DNA of 64,000 bases from Trachythela sp. YZ-2020 (GCA_016169945.1 JADLSH010000395.1:7964001-8028000); one strand, 5' to 3'; shown: positions 34,401 to 44,453, counted from the stretch's first letter. Notes: generated by a model from the letters alone, not told the origin. Translations and numbers: made by a program.

Positions 34401-37400
34401 AAAGAGTACAATTAATACATAACTATAATGTTGGTAGAGAACATTTTAATGTTGATACAGAACAGCTAATGCTACAGTGCTGGTGTCTCTCCCTTTGACA
34501 AGATAATATTGTCTGGTGTTAGACAGAGTAGTTTAATATAGCCTGTTTGATATCACAAGAAAGGTAGGGTTTATTAATTGATTCATCCATGAAATTTCTT
34601 GTAGTCTTTGACTTTGATATCACAGAAAGATCTAAGAATAAAACAACCTTTTAATAGCCATGCACATCGCTAACAACATTATACCAACATGACAAACAAA
34701 ACATACCAAAATGACATGAAATAAATTTCCTAATATAAAAACTGTATCTTCTATATTTTATATACTAGTAAGCTCCCGTTTATTTTAATACAGCGAATGT
34801 CAACAGGCGATTGATTCCTTACCGTTTGCTTAAAATATTCTGTAGTACATCGTATCACGATGTCGTATTTACAAGGCAAAGTTCCAGAAGTCACAGTTGC
34901 CATAATGGACACAGAATATGCCACTCTTGAAACCAATTTTACTGCGATGTATAAGCGTACTCTTGAAATTCCTTGCTACAAAACTATAGTCACATTGTGT
35001 TCTTTCAAAATTAGTGTGAACAAGCTTGTATAGCCTTTGTGAATTCCTAGCAATTGCGAGATATCGGCTTCGAAAATATATTTCCCCATAGAACGCCATA
35101 TTGATTCACACTGCTTTGGGGCTCCGAAAGTAAATTTGCACGTCGAAAACTGGCTTCACTTTTCATAGGTAAGGTTGCTCTATCCAGTGTACTCTCAGAT
35201 CAGTGGCAGATTCCCGTTAGGCCCGAGGACCGCGAAAAGACTGCTTTTGCAACACATAATGGGTTGTATGAGTTTTTACGCATGCCATTTGGATTGAAAA
35301 CAGCCCCTTCCACCTTTGAGAGAACCATTGAGATAGTCCTTTCAGGTTTGACATTTGAAATTTGCCTGTGTTACTTAGATGATGTCATAGTATACTCAAA
35401 TGACATTGACGAACATTGCGCTCGTCTTCACGCAGTGTTATCGAGATTTCGTGAATATAAATTATGTGCGAAACTATCCAAATGCACTTTTGCCGCTCAG
35501 AAAGTTTCGTTTTTAGGACATTTGATATCGGCATCGGGGGTTCAGCCCAACCCAGCAAAAGTGAAGGCAGTTATGACTTTGGCGGCACCACATTCTGTGA
35601 AAGAGATGCAACGTTTTCTTGGTTTAGCCGGGTACTACCGGAGATTTATACCTAATTTCGCAAGCATTGCTGCTCCGCAAGCAGTGTTCTAATTCGTTCG
35701 ATACTCTTAAGCAGTTGCTTTGCTCCGCACTAGTATTGATTTATCCTAACTTAGACCGCGAATTTATACTTCACACAGACGCATCGGACTTTGGTGTCGG
35801 TGCCGTTTAATATCAAAAAGATGATTTAGGTCGCGAACGGGTTGTGTAGCTTATGCTTCTCAGTCACTTTCTGAACGTGAACATCGATATTCAACTACAG
35901 AAAAAGAGGCATATGCCATAGTGTATGCAACCAAACATTTTAGAGTATATTTACTGGGTTGCTCCTTCACAGTAGTTACTGATCACAATGCCCTTTGTTG
36001 GTTACATACCATGGAGCCAAAAGGGCACCTAGCCAGATGGATCATGGATTTACAGGAATTTAATTTTACAGTTAAGCATCGTGCAGGGACTGCCCATGAT
36101 AATATAGATGCTCTGTCACGACTTAGTCCTGTTAGCGAAAATTTCCCCAGCACAGCCTCACAGGTTCGAGCTACTGTAACTACGTCGCATTCTGATTCAC
36201 AAGACACTACCGAAACAGAAGAAATAGTTATTCAAGTGAACAAAAACTCACAATCTACATTAGATACATGCAATAACTTAGGTGTTGTCACCATAAAAAA
36301 TATAGGGATATTGAAAAACGTTTCCGAAACAAAATGTGTGCAAGATAAGGAATCCTATTTGTCTTCTACATCAGTAGATCCCACGTTCAATTTAGCCAAA
36401 GCACAGAGTGAAGACAAATGTATAACAAAGCTTATTGAACTTAAGAGAAACAAGGTACCCGTATGTCAGGCACTTGCACAAATGTCATCAGGTCGACTTA
36501 GGCAATATAGGGGACGTTATAAACAAATATTCTTACAAAATGGGTTACTTGTCTTACACGCACGAAAGAAAAGACAAAGTAATTTTTCACGAACTAGAAT
36601 TGTTGTTCCAGAGTCCTTAATTTCGCATATTCTTGCTGGCGTGCATGATAACCCCTGTGCTGGGCATCTAGGCATCACACACACACTTGAACGCACTGTA
36701 GAATGGTTTTATTGGCCAAATATGCGACAATCTGTTGACGATTATGTAAAATTCATGTCATATTTGTACTGCTAGTAAATCACCCAGCTCTCTTCCAAAG
36801 GCTCCTCTAAAATCTATTGAAGTAAGTGAGCCATTTACGTTTTGGTCCATGGATTACATGGGCTCCATGAAGGAAACATCCCGGGGCAACAAACATATTT
36901 TAGTGTGCATGGATAATTTTACCAAATGGTGTGAGGCTTTTCCCACCAAAGACCAAAAGGCAGGCACGGTGGCAGAAATTTTAGTAAGTAAGATCTTTTC
37001 CCGTTTTGGTCCACCTACTGTCCTACATTCTGATCAAGGGAGAAATTTTGAAAGTAATTTAATGCACTCCGTTTGCGAGATAATGGGCATTCACAAGTCA
37101 TGCACAACAAGCTATCACCCTAGTTGCGACGGTTTAGTAGAGAGACAAAATCGAACTTTACAACATATGCTAAGTGCATTCGTTTCGAAAAATCAAACTG
37201 ATTGGGACATGTGGCTTGATCGAATAGTTTATGCATATAACATAAGCAAACATGAGTCTTCTGGCTTTTCGCCATACGAAATGGTGCGAGAATTGAGCTA
37301 GAATTAGGCATGCCACTGACAAATCCCATGACTCAACCCGAATTTTCAAATTCACTGCGCAACACACTTAGGACCATTCGACAAATTGCTAAGGAGCATT

Positions 37401-40400
37401 TAGGGACTGCACGTACCATACAGAAACAGCGGTATGACAAGAGCATCAATTGGAAAGCCTTTTATCCCGGTCAGACGGTATGGCTACATCGTCCCAAGAA
37501 AAGGAAATTTGGAAAATCCTGGTTGGGTCCCTATACAGTTGTAAGGAAAATGGGGGTAGACTACCGATGGCAAAGAAACTGTTGTCCATCACAACAATCT
37601 TAAGCCTGGTAGTATGTCGGCTTCTAGGGGAGAGTTAGTTTGCCCTTATAAGGAAACAGGTGAAATTCAGGTTGTGGAGCCAGACAATGATCAACCACAA
37701 TTGCCAGATAGACAAGCTCCTCCCTTACGGGTAAGACCACGTAATCTCCGACACGTTATTCAACCACCTGCTTGGCAACAAGATTACGTTCCATAATGAT
37801 AGGTCAGTCGTATGGAATATAATATTAGTCAATAAATGCTGTAACTAACTTCGTTTTTGTATATCATAATTAGTTCTCGAGGACAAGAACCTAAGGTGGG
37901 AAGTAATGTACCGATATTAGTTTATTATAATCTACGCGGTTTCTGCGCATTTAATGTAAATTAGAATAGGAAATCCCTTAACGTAGAGAAACCGCATTCT
38001 TTGTGGTTTATACTATTTGATCAGCTTTGTAAACATAGATAGTATCTGCATCATGGTGTTCCAGCTTTGTAAACATAGATAGTATCTTATCATCGTTTTC
38101 CAGCTTGATACGTAGTTGGTGGGCAACCACAGCGGATCACATGTGGCGCTTACCACAATGATATAAAAGAATAACATACTCCGTAGACAGGAGGTCTTCT
38201 GATTCAGTCTTCGTCTTGTAATGTTCACTGTTCTTACAAATAAAAGTCATATAACGTTGACTCGTGTGATTATTCTCGGTAAACACGTTACACCTGTATC
38301 ATAATTTGTTCTAGTTGAGTCACTTGCTTCTGTAGTTCAGATATTTCATTGCTAGCCCTGCTAAACAGTTCTTTAACAATATTTGAAGTTGGCAATGTCT
38401 TGAACTTCCATGAGATGTTGGTGTATACAACCCTAAACAAATATTTAGAACATTAATTGCCAATTGTTCAAGCAGGACAGGACAATTTTGAGCCAACAAG
38501 CTAGATCAAATTCCAGCAGCTCTTGTGTGTACCTACTAAACCCAAGAGGCAAGGCCATATCCACTGAGCTGAATAAAACCATTGGTATTAGCCAAATAGA
38601 AAATTAGAGATAGAATTCATTTGTCCCTTTAGTTAATTAGTCAATGCTGTACTATTATAATGTTGCATATTATACTTATTTTTTTATTTTTTTTTGTGGT
38701 TATTGTTTTCTTCATAGATTCTGGAAAACTAGCTGTCACACATCGTGTTAACAGACTTTTGTCTGCATCAGTTAGATCTAACAATTTTATTAAATCACAC
38801 TGTGTGACAAATACATTGGCATCATTTGACACAACTACAACATTTTCAATTTCTTCTGATAATTTCAGTCTTCTGTCTGTACATTGTTTACTGCACCCAG
38901 ATGCATCCTACTTCAGTATTGCACTGTCTAACGGCAGACGATATTTTACTTGCCAGTGGTAGGGTACTGCCAGTTAATGGGTTAATTAACAAAACTATCT
39001 GCCAGTGTCCCTTGTTAACCCAATTTGCTAGCAATGCAGCCTACTTTAGTATTTTACTCTGTCTAATGCCAGACTATTTTACTCATCAGTGGTAGGGTAC
39101 TGCCAGTTAATGGGTTAAACTGTACAACTTTCTTGTTCTTTTGTATTGGAGCTAGAACAGTGGCGTAGGAAGCAAGTTAAAGTTGGGGGGGCACAGGCTT
39201 TCAAGGCACTTTTTCATACAAAAAGGGCACCCTCAAGTAAATTCATTTTCGGCTAAACAGCGCAATTCATGCATGTCTTTGAAAATCTGACTTTAGTGGG
39301 TGTCTGTATTTCATGTACCTTTTTAATAAGGCAATCCACATTCATTGAGACATTAGCAAATTTTCAGCATTTTCATAAAGCTTTGTTACCTTTTAATATA
39401 ATAATTTTAATATCAATATAATAAATTTAATTGTCAGTATTACCATTACGTGTCGCATGGTGCCTGTTGTATGCCGTTTTATTTAATTTCAACATAATAA
39501 ACGAGTTTTAAAATTTAAACATGAACCTTTACCAAAAACTGTTGCAACTTTGAATATGTTATAACTTTGACCATATAAAATCTATATCGGGTGAAGCTTG
39601 AAGATTAATGTTTGTAGCAGTTATTTAGTTCAGTGGAATTTGCCAAAAAATCGTATTCTTTTGTCATTTTTTTCTGCAAATGCCTTAGCAAGTTCTCTAA
39701 GATCAACGCTATCTATTCTTTCTTTGTGAATATTAAGCATAAGTAGGTTATTGTATCTTTTCTGTGTCATTGTGCTCCTCAGGTACGCAGGGCCGGATTA
39801 AGGCAGCGCGGGGCCCGTGGCATTTTTTTTCGCGCGGGGCCCCTAATGGGGTCACCAATGGGAATTTTGCGTTGCTCAGACAACTCAAAAATACAAAATA
39901 GTATAGTATGTTCGCTGGCCGTATCTCCAGCTTCACCCCGTAAGCGCTGCCTCCAAATACGGCCAAAGCTCCGCTAGCTAGTGAATTAGCCAGTGGTATA
40001 GTGCCATAGTAGTAATGGCGTGCGGCTACGAGTTCCTACGTCGTGCTTCGAATCCTGGCAAGTACCTTATCGTTTTTTCGTATTTGTTTTTCTATTTTTC
40101 TTTCCAGCCTAAAGCGCGGGGCCCCTTGAAGGCGCGGGGCCCGTGGCATATGCCGCTTCTGCCATATGGTTAATCCGGCCCTGCAGGTACGTTTTGATGC
40201 GTCGTTGACCTGAAAAAGACCTTTCAGCAGTTGCGGCACTCATCGGAGCCAGCAGGTATATTTGTAATAGACGAACAATATTCGGTACGATAAATGCACC
40301 ATTTTGCCCTTGGGTCACTGCTGAAATCACGGTATCCATTGTTGTCACACGTCTAACCTCTGGTAAACATTGCTTGATTATACCAGGAAGAAATCTAAGC

Positions 40401-43400
40401 TCAGTGGTTACTTGATCAAAATCGATTTCGTTGTCGTATGTTCCCTTGAAATCATCGCTTATATCACATGGCTCCCTGTTAGCGGCATTTAGGATAACAT
40501 CTTCTATATGCTGAAGAGGTGCATATGACCTTTCATCAAATCGCCTATTCAGTTCTGCAAGAATTGCGTCAATTGCTTCACAGTACTGAGCTCGAAACAT
40601 TGATTTTACCGAGTCATGCTGATGTTCCTCAGCATCTCCATCCTGTAGGCGTCGAGGAACTTTTCTTGGACGAGGAAGAACTGCCTCTTTTACCATACCA
40701 AGGGCATTTCCCTTCTCTTGTGTTTGATCAAAAAAGACATTATAAGAATCCCTCTGAAGCTGCAAGTTGTCCTTTAAAGCACGCACTCCAACCATCACAG
40801 TCTGTGCGAGGATTCCTTTGGTTTGCATGGTAGTCGCGAGCTGTTCACAGACACAGAAAAGGTTCATTGCAAAATGCAAACCGAAAAGGTCTTAAACTCG
40901 GTCATTTTCGTTGCAAGTCCCGCTGCTTTGTCACGCTTTTCCCGTTCACTTGCCGTTTTCGAAATACTCGGCAACGTAGAATGTAATGCCTGGTAATTAT
41001 TCAATACTGCTGCGATTGATTTCGTTCTTACAGTCCATCGAGTTGGGCATAAAGATGAAGACTATCAACAGATTCATCAGGATCTAGTTCTTTCGCAATA
41101 CTTTCGTACGTAGCCATTCTCAGCGGTGAGCGTCGAATAAAGACAGCCAAATCCTGCACGAAACTCAAAGAATCATCAATAACTTCACTTTGATGTGTAC
41201 ACGATTTTAACGCTAGGTCTAACCTGTGATTTGCACAGTGAATACGGTGAGCTGCAGGGTTTTCAGCCTGTATTCGAGCCCCAACTCCACTTAGGTGGCC
41301 ACTCATCGTTGATGCCCCATCATACGCTTGCCATCGACAGTCATTTAACCTGAGATTACATCGCAACAAAATATCTTTCAGTGCGACTTTTATCGTTTCA
41401 GCGTCAGGTTTCTCGATCAGATACATTCCGAGAAAGTCTTCATGAGTTGTCAAATCTGGCAAAGACACCCATCGTAATATGCATGTTAATTGCTCTTTGT
41501 TACTGATGTCACGGGATTCATCCGCAATCAGTCCGAATAATCCTAAATTTTCTTTAATATCTTGCAAGATTGAACGCAAACGGCATTGCCCATCATTTCG
41601 ACGAGTTCATTAATGATATCTGGGCTGATATATCGTCTATCTTCAATCCATTGGTTTAACTTCGGGAACATCTTCGCTCTTGTCTTGAGCATTTGAATTA
41701 GGTTACTTTCCATTGATTCATGCCCACGGATAGCAAGGCCTTGACGTACAAGATACTTTAGACTACTCAGCTGTTTTAGAAAAAGGAACCGGTGAAATTC
41801 TTTCTCGTCTTTACATTGCTTTTCCAGCTGGACACCAACGTTCATGTTTGCGTTCTTCAAGAACAAACATTTCTCAACACACTCTTGGTGGTAATGGGAA
41901 TTTTGATGCTTCTCTAGCTTTTCTTGGCATTTCTTCCAATTACTAAAGTTCCCTGAAGAGAACGCGTTCTCGCTGTGATAACTGAATAAATTTAGCTGTT
42001 TTTCGCCACCTGTTTTGCAGAAAAAACAAGCTATAGTACCTCGTCAAACAGTACGTTATCCAGCTATATTTTGAAAAAATGGACGATGGACACTGTCGAT
42101 TTTTTCCATCGCTGCAGATCTGCTTAACGGAAGTTTTCTGTAATTCTTTTGAAGTTGGCTTGTACGGAGAACTTTGTGTGCAGCAAATTGACTCACAACC
42201 TAATTGACTACCACTGGTGGAGCTGACTTTTGGATCTGGACTGCAGGTAGACTTGCGGGTTATAGGACTTGCGGATGTGATGACAAATGGAGATTTAGAA
42301 ATATCAGTCTCAGAATCGTTGTCTACTATAGTTGACTCAGCAGATTGTATCACTTCTTGGGACAAGTTTGATGCTAATTTTTCAGCAGAAGTAGATTGGT
42401 GATGTGTAAGTGGTAGGTCAGGTGGTTTTTCAATAATATCGGAGCTGTCTGACTCATGTGAATGTAGACTGGAATCTTGTGCATCAAGATTGCTTGTCAA
42501 CCTCTCGGTTGCTGCATTTCTCACAGTATCAGGGGAAGGGCTATTTGATTCGTGTGAATGCGAACTGAAATCTTCTGCATGAAGGTTAGTTGTCGAATAA
42601 TTCGAATCCTGGGTCTTCGACGAATTGCCCGGAGTTTTCACGAAACCAAATGTACTGAGTTTTGGTATACCGGATGCTGTCTCGTTTAGTTGTTTTGTCC
42701 GTAATCTCTTGCAGCGTTCTTTTCCGGGGCATTTTCACCTTCAACACTGATATAACAATAACAAATCGCCAATGTGCTATCTTTAGCAGATTAATTTGTA
42801 TTACATCTCGTCTCGATCAATAAAGTAATTTCGCTGCAGAGTCGTGTTAGTATTATATAAATGTAAATATTATAAATATGAAAGCATGGCGTATAATTAT
42901 TGATTTATTCTCAAATCAGTTTTGGGTTTGGTAACTTAGCAACAAGAAGACATGATATTTCCGGTTGGGAAAACTTCCGGTATGTGTGCTATTTTTATTA
43001 ACGTGAATGTCGCAATTCGCAATCGGCAAGCCGGGGCTTCTCGAAAAAACATTTAAAAGCTAGTGAATGCTGGAATCCTACAAAATGTTTTAGTACATTC
43101 ATTTCGGCACAATCTCATATCTTTCAGAAAGGCATACCAATGTAAGGCATGAAAAAAGGGCACTTTCCTTGTAAAAAGGGCACTTTTTCTTATCACTTTG
43201 AAAGTTGGGGGGGCACGTGCCCCCAGTGCCCCCCCCTTCCTACGCCACTGAGCTAGAATGCAGTTTAGTTTTAGGTAGGGTCATTGGGGTTCATTTTAGA
43301 GTTAGGGTTACATTTGATACATTGTCTGTCCATTTACACAGATGTACTTAGGTTAACAGGAAATAAAATTTCCTTTCCAGTATATTAATTGCATGCAAAT

Positions 43401-44453
43401 AGTGGGTGTGTTGGGACTTGGGATGTATAGATAATTAGTTACAAACAAGCTGTGCACACCAGGATTTCTGCCACTACTTGTTGTCAAGTTTCTATTTTGG
43501 ATTTTGTATCACATGCTTAGCTTGCCTCAATGTTACTCAGTGTCGATGGCCTCAATAACCAATTGCAGATTTTCAATATTACCCTGGTTTGGTAATTAGC
43601 TTAGTATTTTATAGCATAATTCTTCATCTCTGAAGGATGACTAGTTGCTATTGGGGATGGGGTAACGATTACAGTAATCTCTATGCTGGTGATGGTGCTT
43701 GATTAGTCCTGCTGATCAACCACCACAGCTGCTGATTCCATCCCTACTGTTGATAGCATGGTGAATAATGTTGTGGTTTCATTAGTCTTGCATGATTTCA
43801 CAATGTTAATGTTATCAAATACAAAACAAGGTTGACCATTGGTTTGTGATGCTTCTGAAAGAGCTGTGATTGGCTCTTATTATCTGACTGAAATCATGAC
43901 CCTACGTGTGTCTGCTAATAGACCATTGCTCTTGACCAATGACAAGGCAGAATGAACTCTGATCAGACTGATTATTATCCAAATTGGTTCACACAAAACT
44001 GAAATACACCCTTTCAATAATAACATCACATTCCTTGGCCTGGGAGCCTTGCTTTCATGAATAAAGAAGAAATGCTATTCGCTACAACACATGAGCTCAT
44101 GAGTATGGTACCCATGCAGCTGAAGTCAGTTGCCCCTAAAGTGCACATTTAATAAAGCAACATTGTTCATTTATAAATATTGAATTATACTGGCCATCAA
44201 GACATGATACAGTAGGAACTTTATATTTATTTACCTCGAGTCTGTTCCTCTGGTGGCGTATCGTTATAAAAATCGACCTCCACATGTGAATCTGTGAAAA
44301 GAAAAACATCTTACACTTTAATGACAGTTGTAGTCTGTAGCGAAGGCCTTTTATATACGTAATCATATTGGAATATATGCATATATAATGAGAATAATTC
44401 ATTAATTTACCTTCAAAACTAATATTTTGAAACGTTTCATCGATCTTGTCCAT
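25406..44453 (-). CDS. Five-exon gene, last recognised exon split by a Ty3/gypsy element
   Basis: Product not recognised. Exons, reading leftward: 44453-44411 (ATG, 43 nt, phase 1), 44291-44235 (57 nt, phase 1), 38876-38676 (201 nt, phase 1), 38563-38533 (31 nt, phase 2), then an exon starting at 38432 that is cut at 38297 and resumes at 25742, running to about 25406. All introns are GT-AG and all phases join without a stop. The short N-terminus is acidic (DETFQNISFE, DFYNDTPPEEQ). Exon 3 encodes EEIENVVVVSNDANVFVTQC and LIKLLDLTDADKSLL. Exon 5 looks like a coiled coil (ELFSRASNEISELQKQVTQL) followed by a Lys-rich tail. Exon 3's donor follows an A-rich run and is the weakest call. The hAT transposon lies in intron 2. 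With a 12-kb insertion in an exon this allele is probably non-functional. It may continue into the DUF6589-like exons at 22972-18060; the link was not shown. Confidence 0.45.
25743..26132 (+). repeat. 5' LTR of the gypsy element
   Basis: 390 bp, TG..CA bounded. It contains an imperfect internal direct repeat (CAGCTTTGTAAACATAGATA twice, 45 bp apart) and ATATAAAA followed by AATAAAA near the 3' part, plausible promoter and polyadenylation signals. Confidence 0.9.
26138..26150 (+). other. Primer-binding site of the gypsy element
   Basis: TGGTGGCAGCGGT lies five bases after the 5' LTR and begins TGG, as expected for a tRNA 3' end match. The priming tRNA was not identified. Confidence 0.55.
26152..26560 (+). 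pseudogene. Gypsy Gag remnant with two zinc knuckles
   Basis: The capsid-like start is MATIKSSILPERFETGDI with WLRHFEACAAANGW and LLAFLHGRAATHFY, the usual gypsy Gag start. Most of the capsid is missing before CQLCGETSHSDHRC, a CCHC knuckle. A second knuckle (CYECQGFGHYARFC) follows in another frame. At roughly 130 codons the protein is far below the family's usual length, so an internal deletion and a frame break are visible. Confidence 0.7.
26600..27374 (+). pseudogene. Gypsy protease and linker remnant
   Basis: LIDTGSMRSFLD (about 26655) is the retropepsin active site and CVLGWDFL the second conserved loop. An in-frame stop follows the active site region. Sequence from 27030 to 27374 is an open linker frame (MVLEGKPNHKLDHTTGMIVP) of the type found between protease and RT. 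Confidence 0.65.
27500..27931 (+). pseudogene. Gypsy reverse transcriptase, N-terminal half
   Basis: Signatures are IKQRARRLPY, PSTRPWSSPIILVKKKDG, RFCVDYRKLN and STLDLKSGYWQI; the last carries the first catalytic Asp. The frame is lost at the foldback insertion, just after YWQIP. It resumes at 35205, where the near-duplicate bases GGCAGATTCCC reappear. Confidence 0.85.
27932..28811. repeat. Left arm of the foldback element
   Basis: It is the inverse of 34330-35204. It contains the dispersed motif CTCTGTCTAACACCAGAC at about 28620-28645. No coding potential; the open frame at 27973-28254 and its mirror at 34869-35099 simply reflect the repeat. Confidence 0.85.
28823..29042. mobile_element. 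Small inverted-repeat element inside the left arm
   Basis: ATATATTATACC at the left is answered by GGTATAATATAT at the right. The matching position in the right arm (about 34325) lacks this sequence, which shows it was inserted after the arm duplicated. Target duplication not resolved because the site is AT-only. Confidence 0.5.
29796..30608 (+). CDS. LINE ORF1: coiled coil plus RRM-like domain
   Basis: ORF1 proteins bind element RNA and act as chaperones. Residues about 20-95 are heptad-rich (ELSELRSEVEVLTAKCKDIE). NLEQYGRRECIEISGIP starts an RRM-like fold of the L1-ORF1/transposase_22 type, followed by a basic C-terminal part (TAHRLPSTRKVKERFIVKF). An in-frame GTG lies 30 bp upstream, but the ATG at 29796 is the first normal start. 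The frame is intact over 270 codons. Confidence 0.75.
   Translation: MSTEKSLTIEAIIELWENRFLPSIRVEIKAELSELRSEVEVLTAKCKDIETSQQFLSNEFDNFKKIMHDNKKQTADLSKKVNIVETRIEKAEESNYAGNVALDNLEQYGRRECIEISGIPTLPIDNPKQLTVELGHLMGVEITQEHISTAHRLPSTRKVKERFIVKFVHRDMKDEFYKKRSKLAGKKSKDLPSVANEFGKSIHRAENIFISESLTPYRKKLFGRINEFKKNNQWKYLWTVNGKILLRQSEHSQVFRFTTEEEFEEFLQGS
30649..33756 (+). pseudogene. LINE ORF2: AP endonuclease and reverse transcriptase
   Basis: Endonuclease motifs: FHCNVRSLP, AVTETRLN, LLGDFNINFL and DISDHLPVF. RT motifs: YRPISILSVFSKVLER, LDFSKAFDTIDH, GVPQGSTLGPLLF and FADDTNVF with the catalytic Asp pair intact. The C-terminal thumb lies in 33378-33756 (HTYNTRFASKENF, KIWESVDYTI). Frame breaks occur near 30965, within an A-run, and at 33376. 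The rest is open for 786 codons, so decay is recent or the breaks are sequence errors. Confidence 0.85.
34330..35204. repeat. Right arm of the foldback element
   Basis: It is the inverse of 27932-28811. It ends exactly where the gypsy RT frame resumes. It contains TGTCTGGTGTTAGACAGAGTA (about 34510-34531), a motif also found outside this element. Confidence 0.85.
35205..36130 (+). pseudogene. Gypsy RT C-terminal half and RNase H
   Basis: RT resumes with EFLRMPFGLKTAPSTFER, then LCYLDDVIVYS (catalytic LDD) and FLGHLISASGVQPNP. RNase H follows with FILHTDASDFGVGAV and VVTDHNALCWL. Stops and frame changes lie near 35690, 35810 and 35850. The active-site residues themselves are still visible. 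Confidence 0.85.
36131..37796 (+). pseudogene. Gypsy integrase
   Basis: The HHCC zinc region is GVHDNPCAGHLGITHTLER, with its cysteines falling across a frame break near 36752. The catalytic core shows WSMDYMGS (Asp), VLHSDQGRNFES (Asp) and DGLVERQNRT (Glu). After another break near 37300 the C-terminal domain ends with the GPY-type WLGPYTVVRKMGVDYR. A short frame to 37796 (RVRPRNLRHVIQPP) closes the polyprotein. No envelope follows. Confidence 0.85.
37893..37906 (+). other. Polypurine tract of the gypsy element
   Basis: AAGGTGGGAAGTAA lies directly before the 3' LTR and would prime plus-strand synthesis. Confidence 0.6.
37907..38292 (+). repeat. 3' LTR of the gypsy element
   Basis: 386 bp, TGTACCG..GTTACA, about 98% identical by eye to 25743-26132. 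Differences are mostly T/C or A/G, plus a 3-bp indel near the end. Confidence 0.9.
38905..39118. repeat. Two copies of a dispersed repeat of about 80 bp
   Basis: A unit reading (from the right) TTAACCCATTAACTGGCAGT, TACCCTACCACT, then GTCTGGC..TTAGACAG(A)GTAAAATA occurs twice here. Related copies lie at 51180-51262 and 55203-55325, and the TTAGACAGAGTA core lies in both foldback arms. The stretch separates exon 3 of the minus-strand gene from the hAT transposon. Confidence 0.65.
39788..40183. mobile_element. 396-bp hAT-type miniature element in the hAT transposase
   Basis: The ends are CAGGGCCGGATTAA and its inverse. The 8-bp duplication CAGGTACG is exact (39780-39787 and 40184-40191). GCGCGGGGCCCGTGGCAT occurs near both ends in the same relative position. 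It has no coding capacity but contains a tRNA-like stretch (39990-40059). Confidence 0.9.
39990..40059 (+). other. tRNA-like stretch inside a miniature element
   Basis: GCCAG at the start can pair with CTGGC at the end. GCTTCGAATCC matches a pol III B box closely and AGTGGTATAGTGCC resembles an A-box region. The clover-leaf arms do not all pair, so this is a relic or SINE-like piece, not a working tRNA gene. Confidence 0.35.

Larger units (their letters stand above)
27932..35204. mobile_element. Foldback-type DNA transposon with about 880-bp terminal inverted repeats
   Basis: It begins ACTGATCTGAGAGTACACT and ends with the inverse. Arms 27932-28811 and 34330-35204 match over their whole length with modest divergence, and inverted similarity resumes at 29118-29190 against 34268-34325 after a small insertion in the left arm. 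Flanks are GGCAGATCCC (27922-27931) and GGCAGATTCCC (35205-35215), a 10-11 bp near-duplicate expected of MULE or foldback elements. No transposase was found; the only genes inside belong to a LINE. The stretch 33995-34330 shows nothing else. Confidence 0.8.
25743..38292 (+). mobile_element. Ty3/gypsy LTR retrotransposon in an exon
   Basis: Two LTRs of 390 and 386 bp, both TGTACCG..GTTACA, bound an interior with Gag, protease, RT, RNase H and integrase in gypsy order on the plus strand. The 4 bases CCTG flank the element (25739-25742 and 38293-38296). The LTRs differ by about seven or eight substitutions and two small indels, about 2%, mostly CG/TG-type changes, so the insertion is fairly young. 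No envelope gene was seen. Gag is short and the open frames are broken several times. The 27932-35204 segment is a later foldback insertion into the RT. Confidence 0.9.
39630..42732 (-). pseudogene. hAT transposase (ZMYM/DUF4371-like), broken by an inserted element
   Basis: The reading starts with ATG at 42732 (MPRKRTLQEITDK). A TTF/BED-like zinc region follows across frames, then LSSLKYLVRQGLAIRGHE (DUF4371-like). The catalytic core shows LFGLIADESRDISN and CRWQAYDGASTMSG, each with an Asp. The dimerisation part has SAATAERSFSGQRRIKTYL. There the 39788-40183 element interrupts; beyond it the frame continues with RSTMTQKRYNNLLMLNIHKE and ends at TGA 39630-39632. Other frame breaks lie near 42600, 41950, 41570 and 40900-41030. 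Family is secure; the copy is inactive. Confidence 0.85.
39158..43250 (-). mobile_element. hAT transposon (4.1 kb), autonomous type, disrupted
   Basis: The ends are CAGTGGCGTAGGAAG and its inverse, with GTTGGGGGGGCAC just inside on both sides. The exact 8-bp duplication AGCTAGAA flanks it (39150-39157 and 43251-43258). It carries a hAT transposase on the minus strand (42732-39630). It sits in an intron of the minus-strand five-exon gene, and a 396-bp miniature element has inserted in its transposase. Confidence 0.9.

Noticed and set aside
25743..38292. Endogenous retrovirus with envelope
   Set aside because: No frame between integrase and the 3' LTR large enough for an envelope; order and motifs are plain Ty3/gypsy.
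39990..40059. Functional tRNA gene
   Set aside because: B box is good but the arms do not fold into a full clover leaf and it is inside a 396-bp mobile element.
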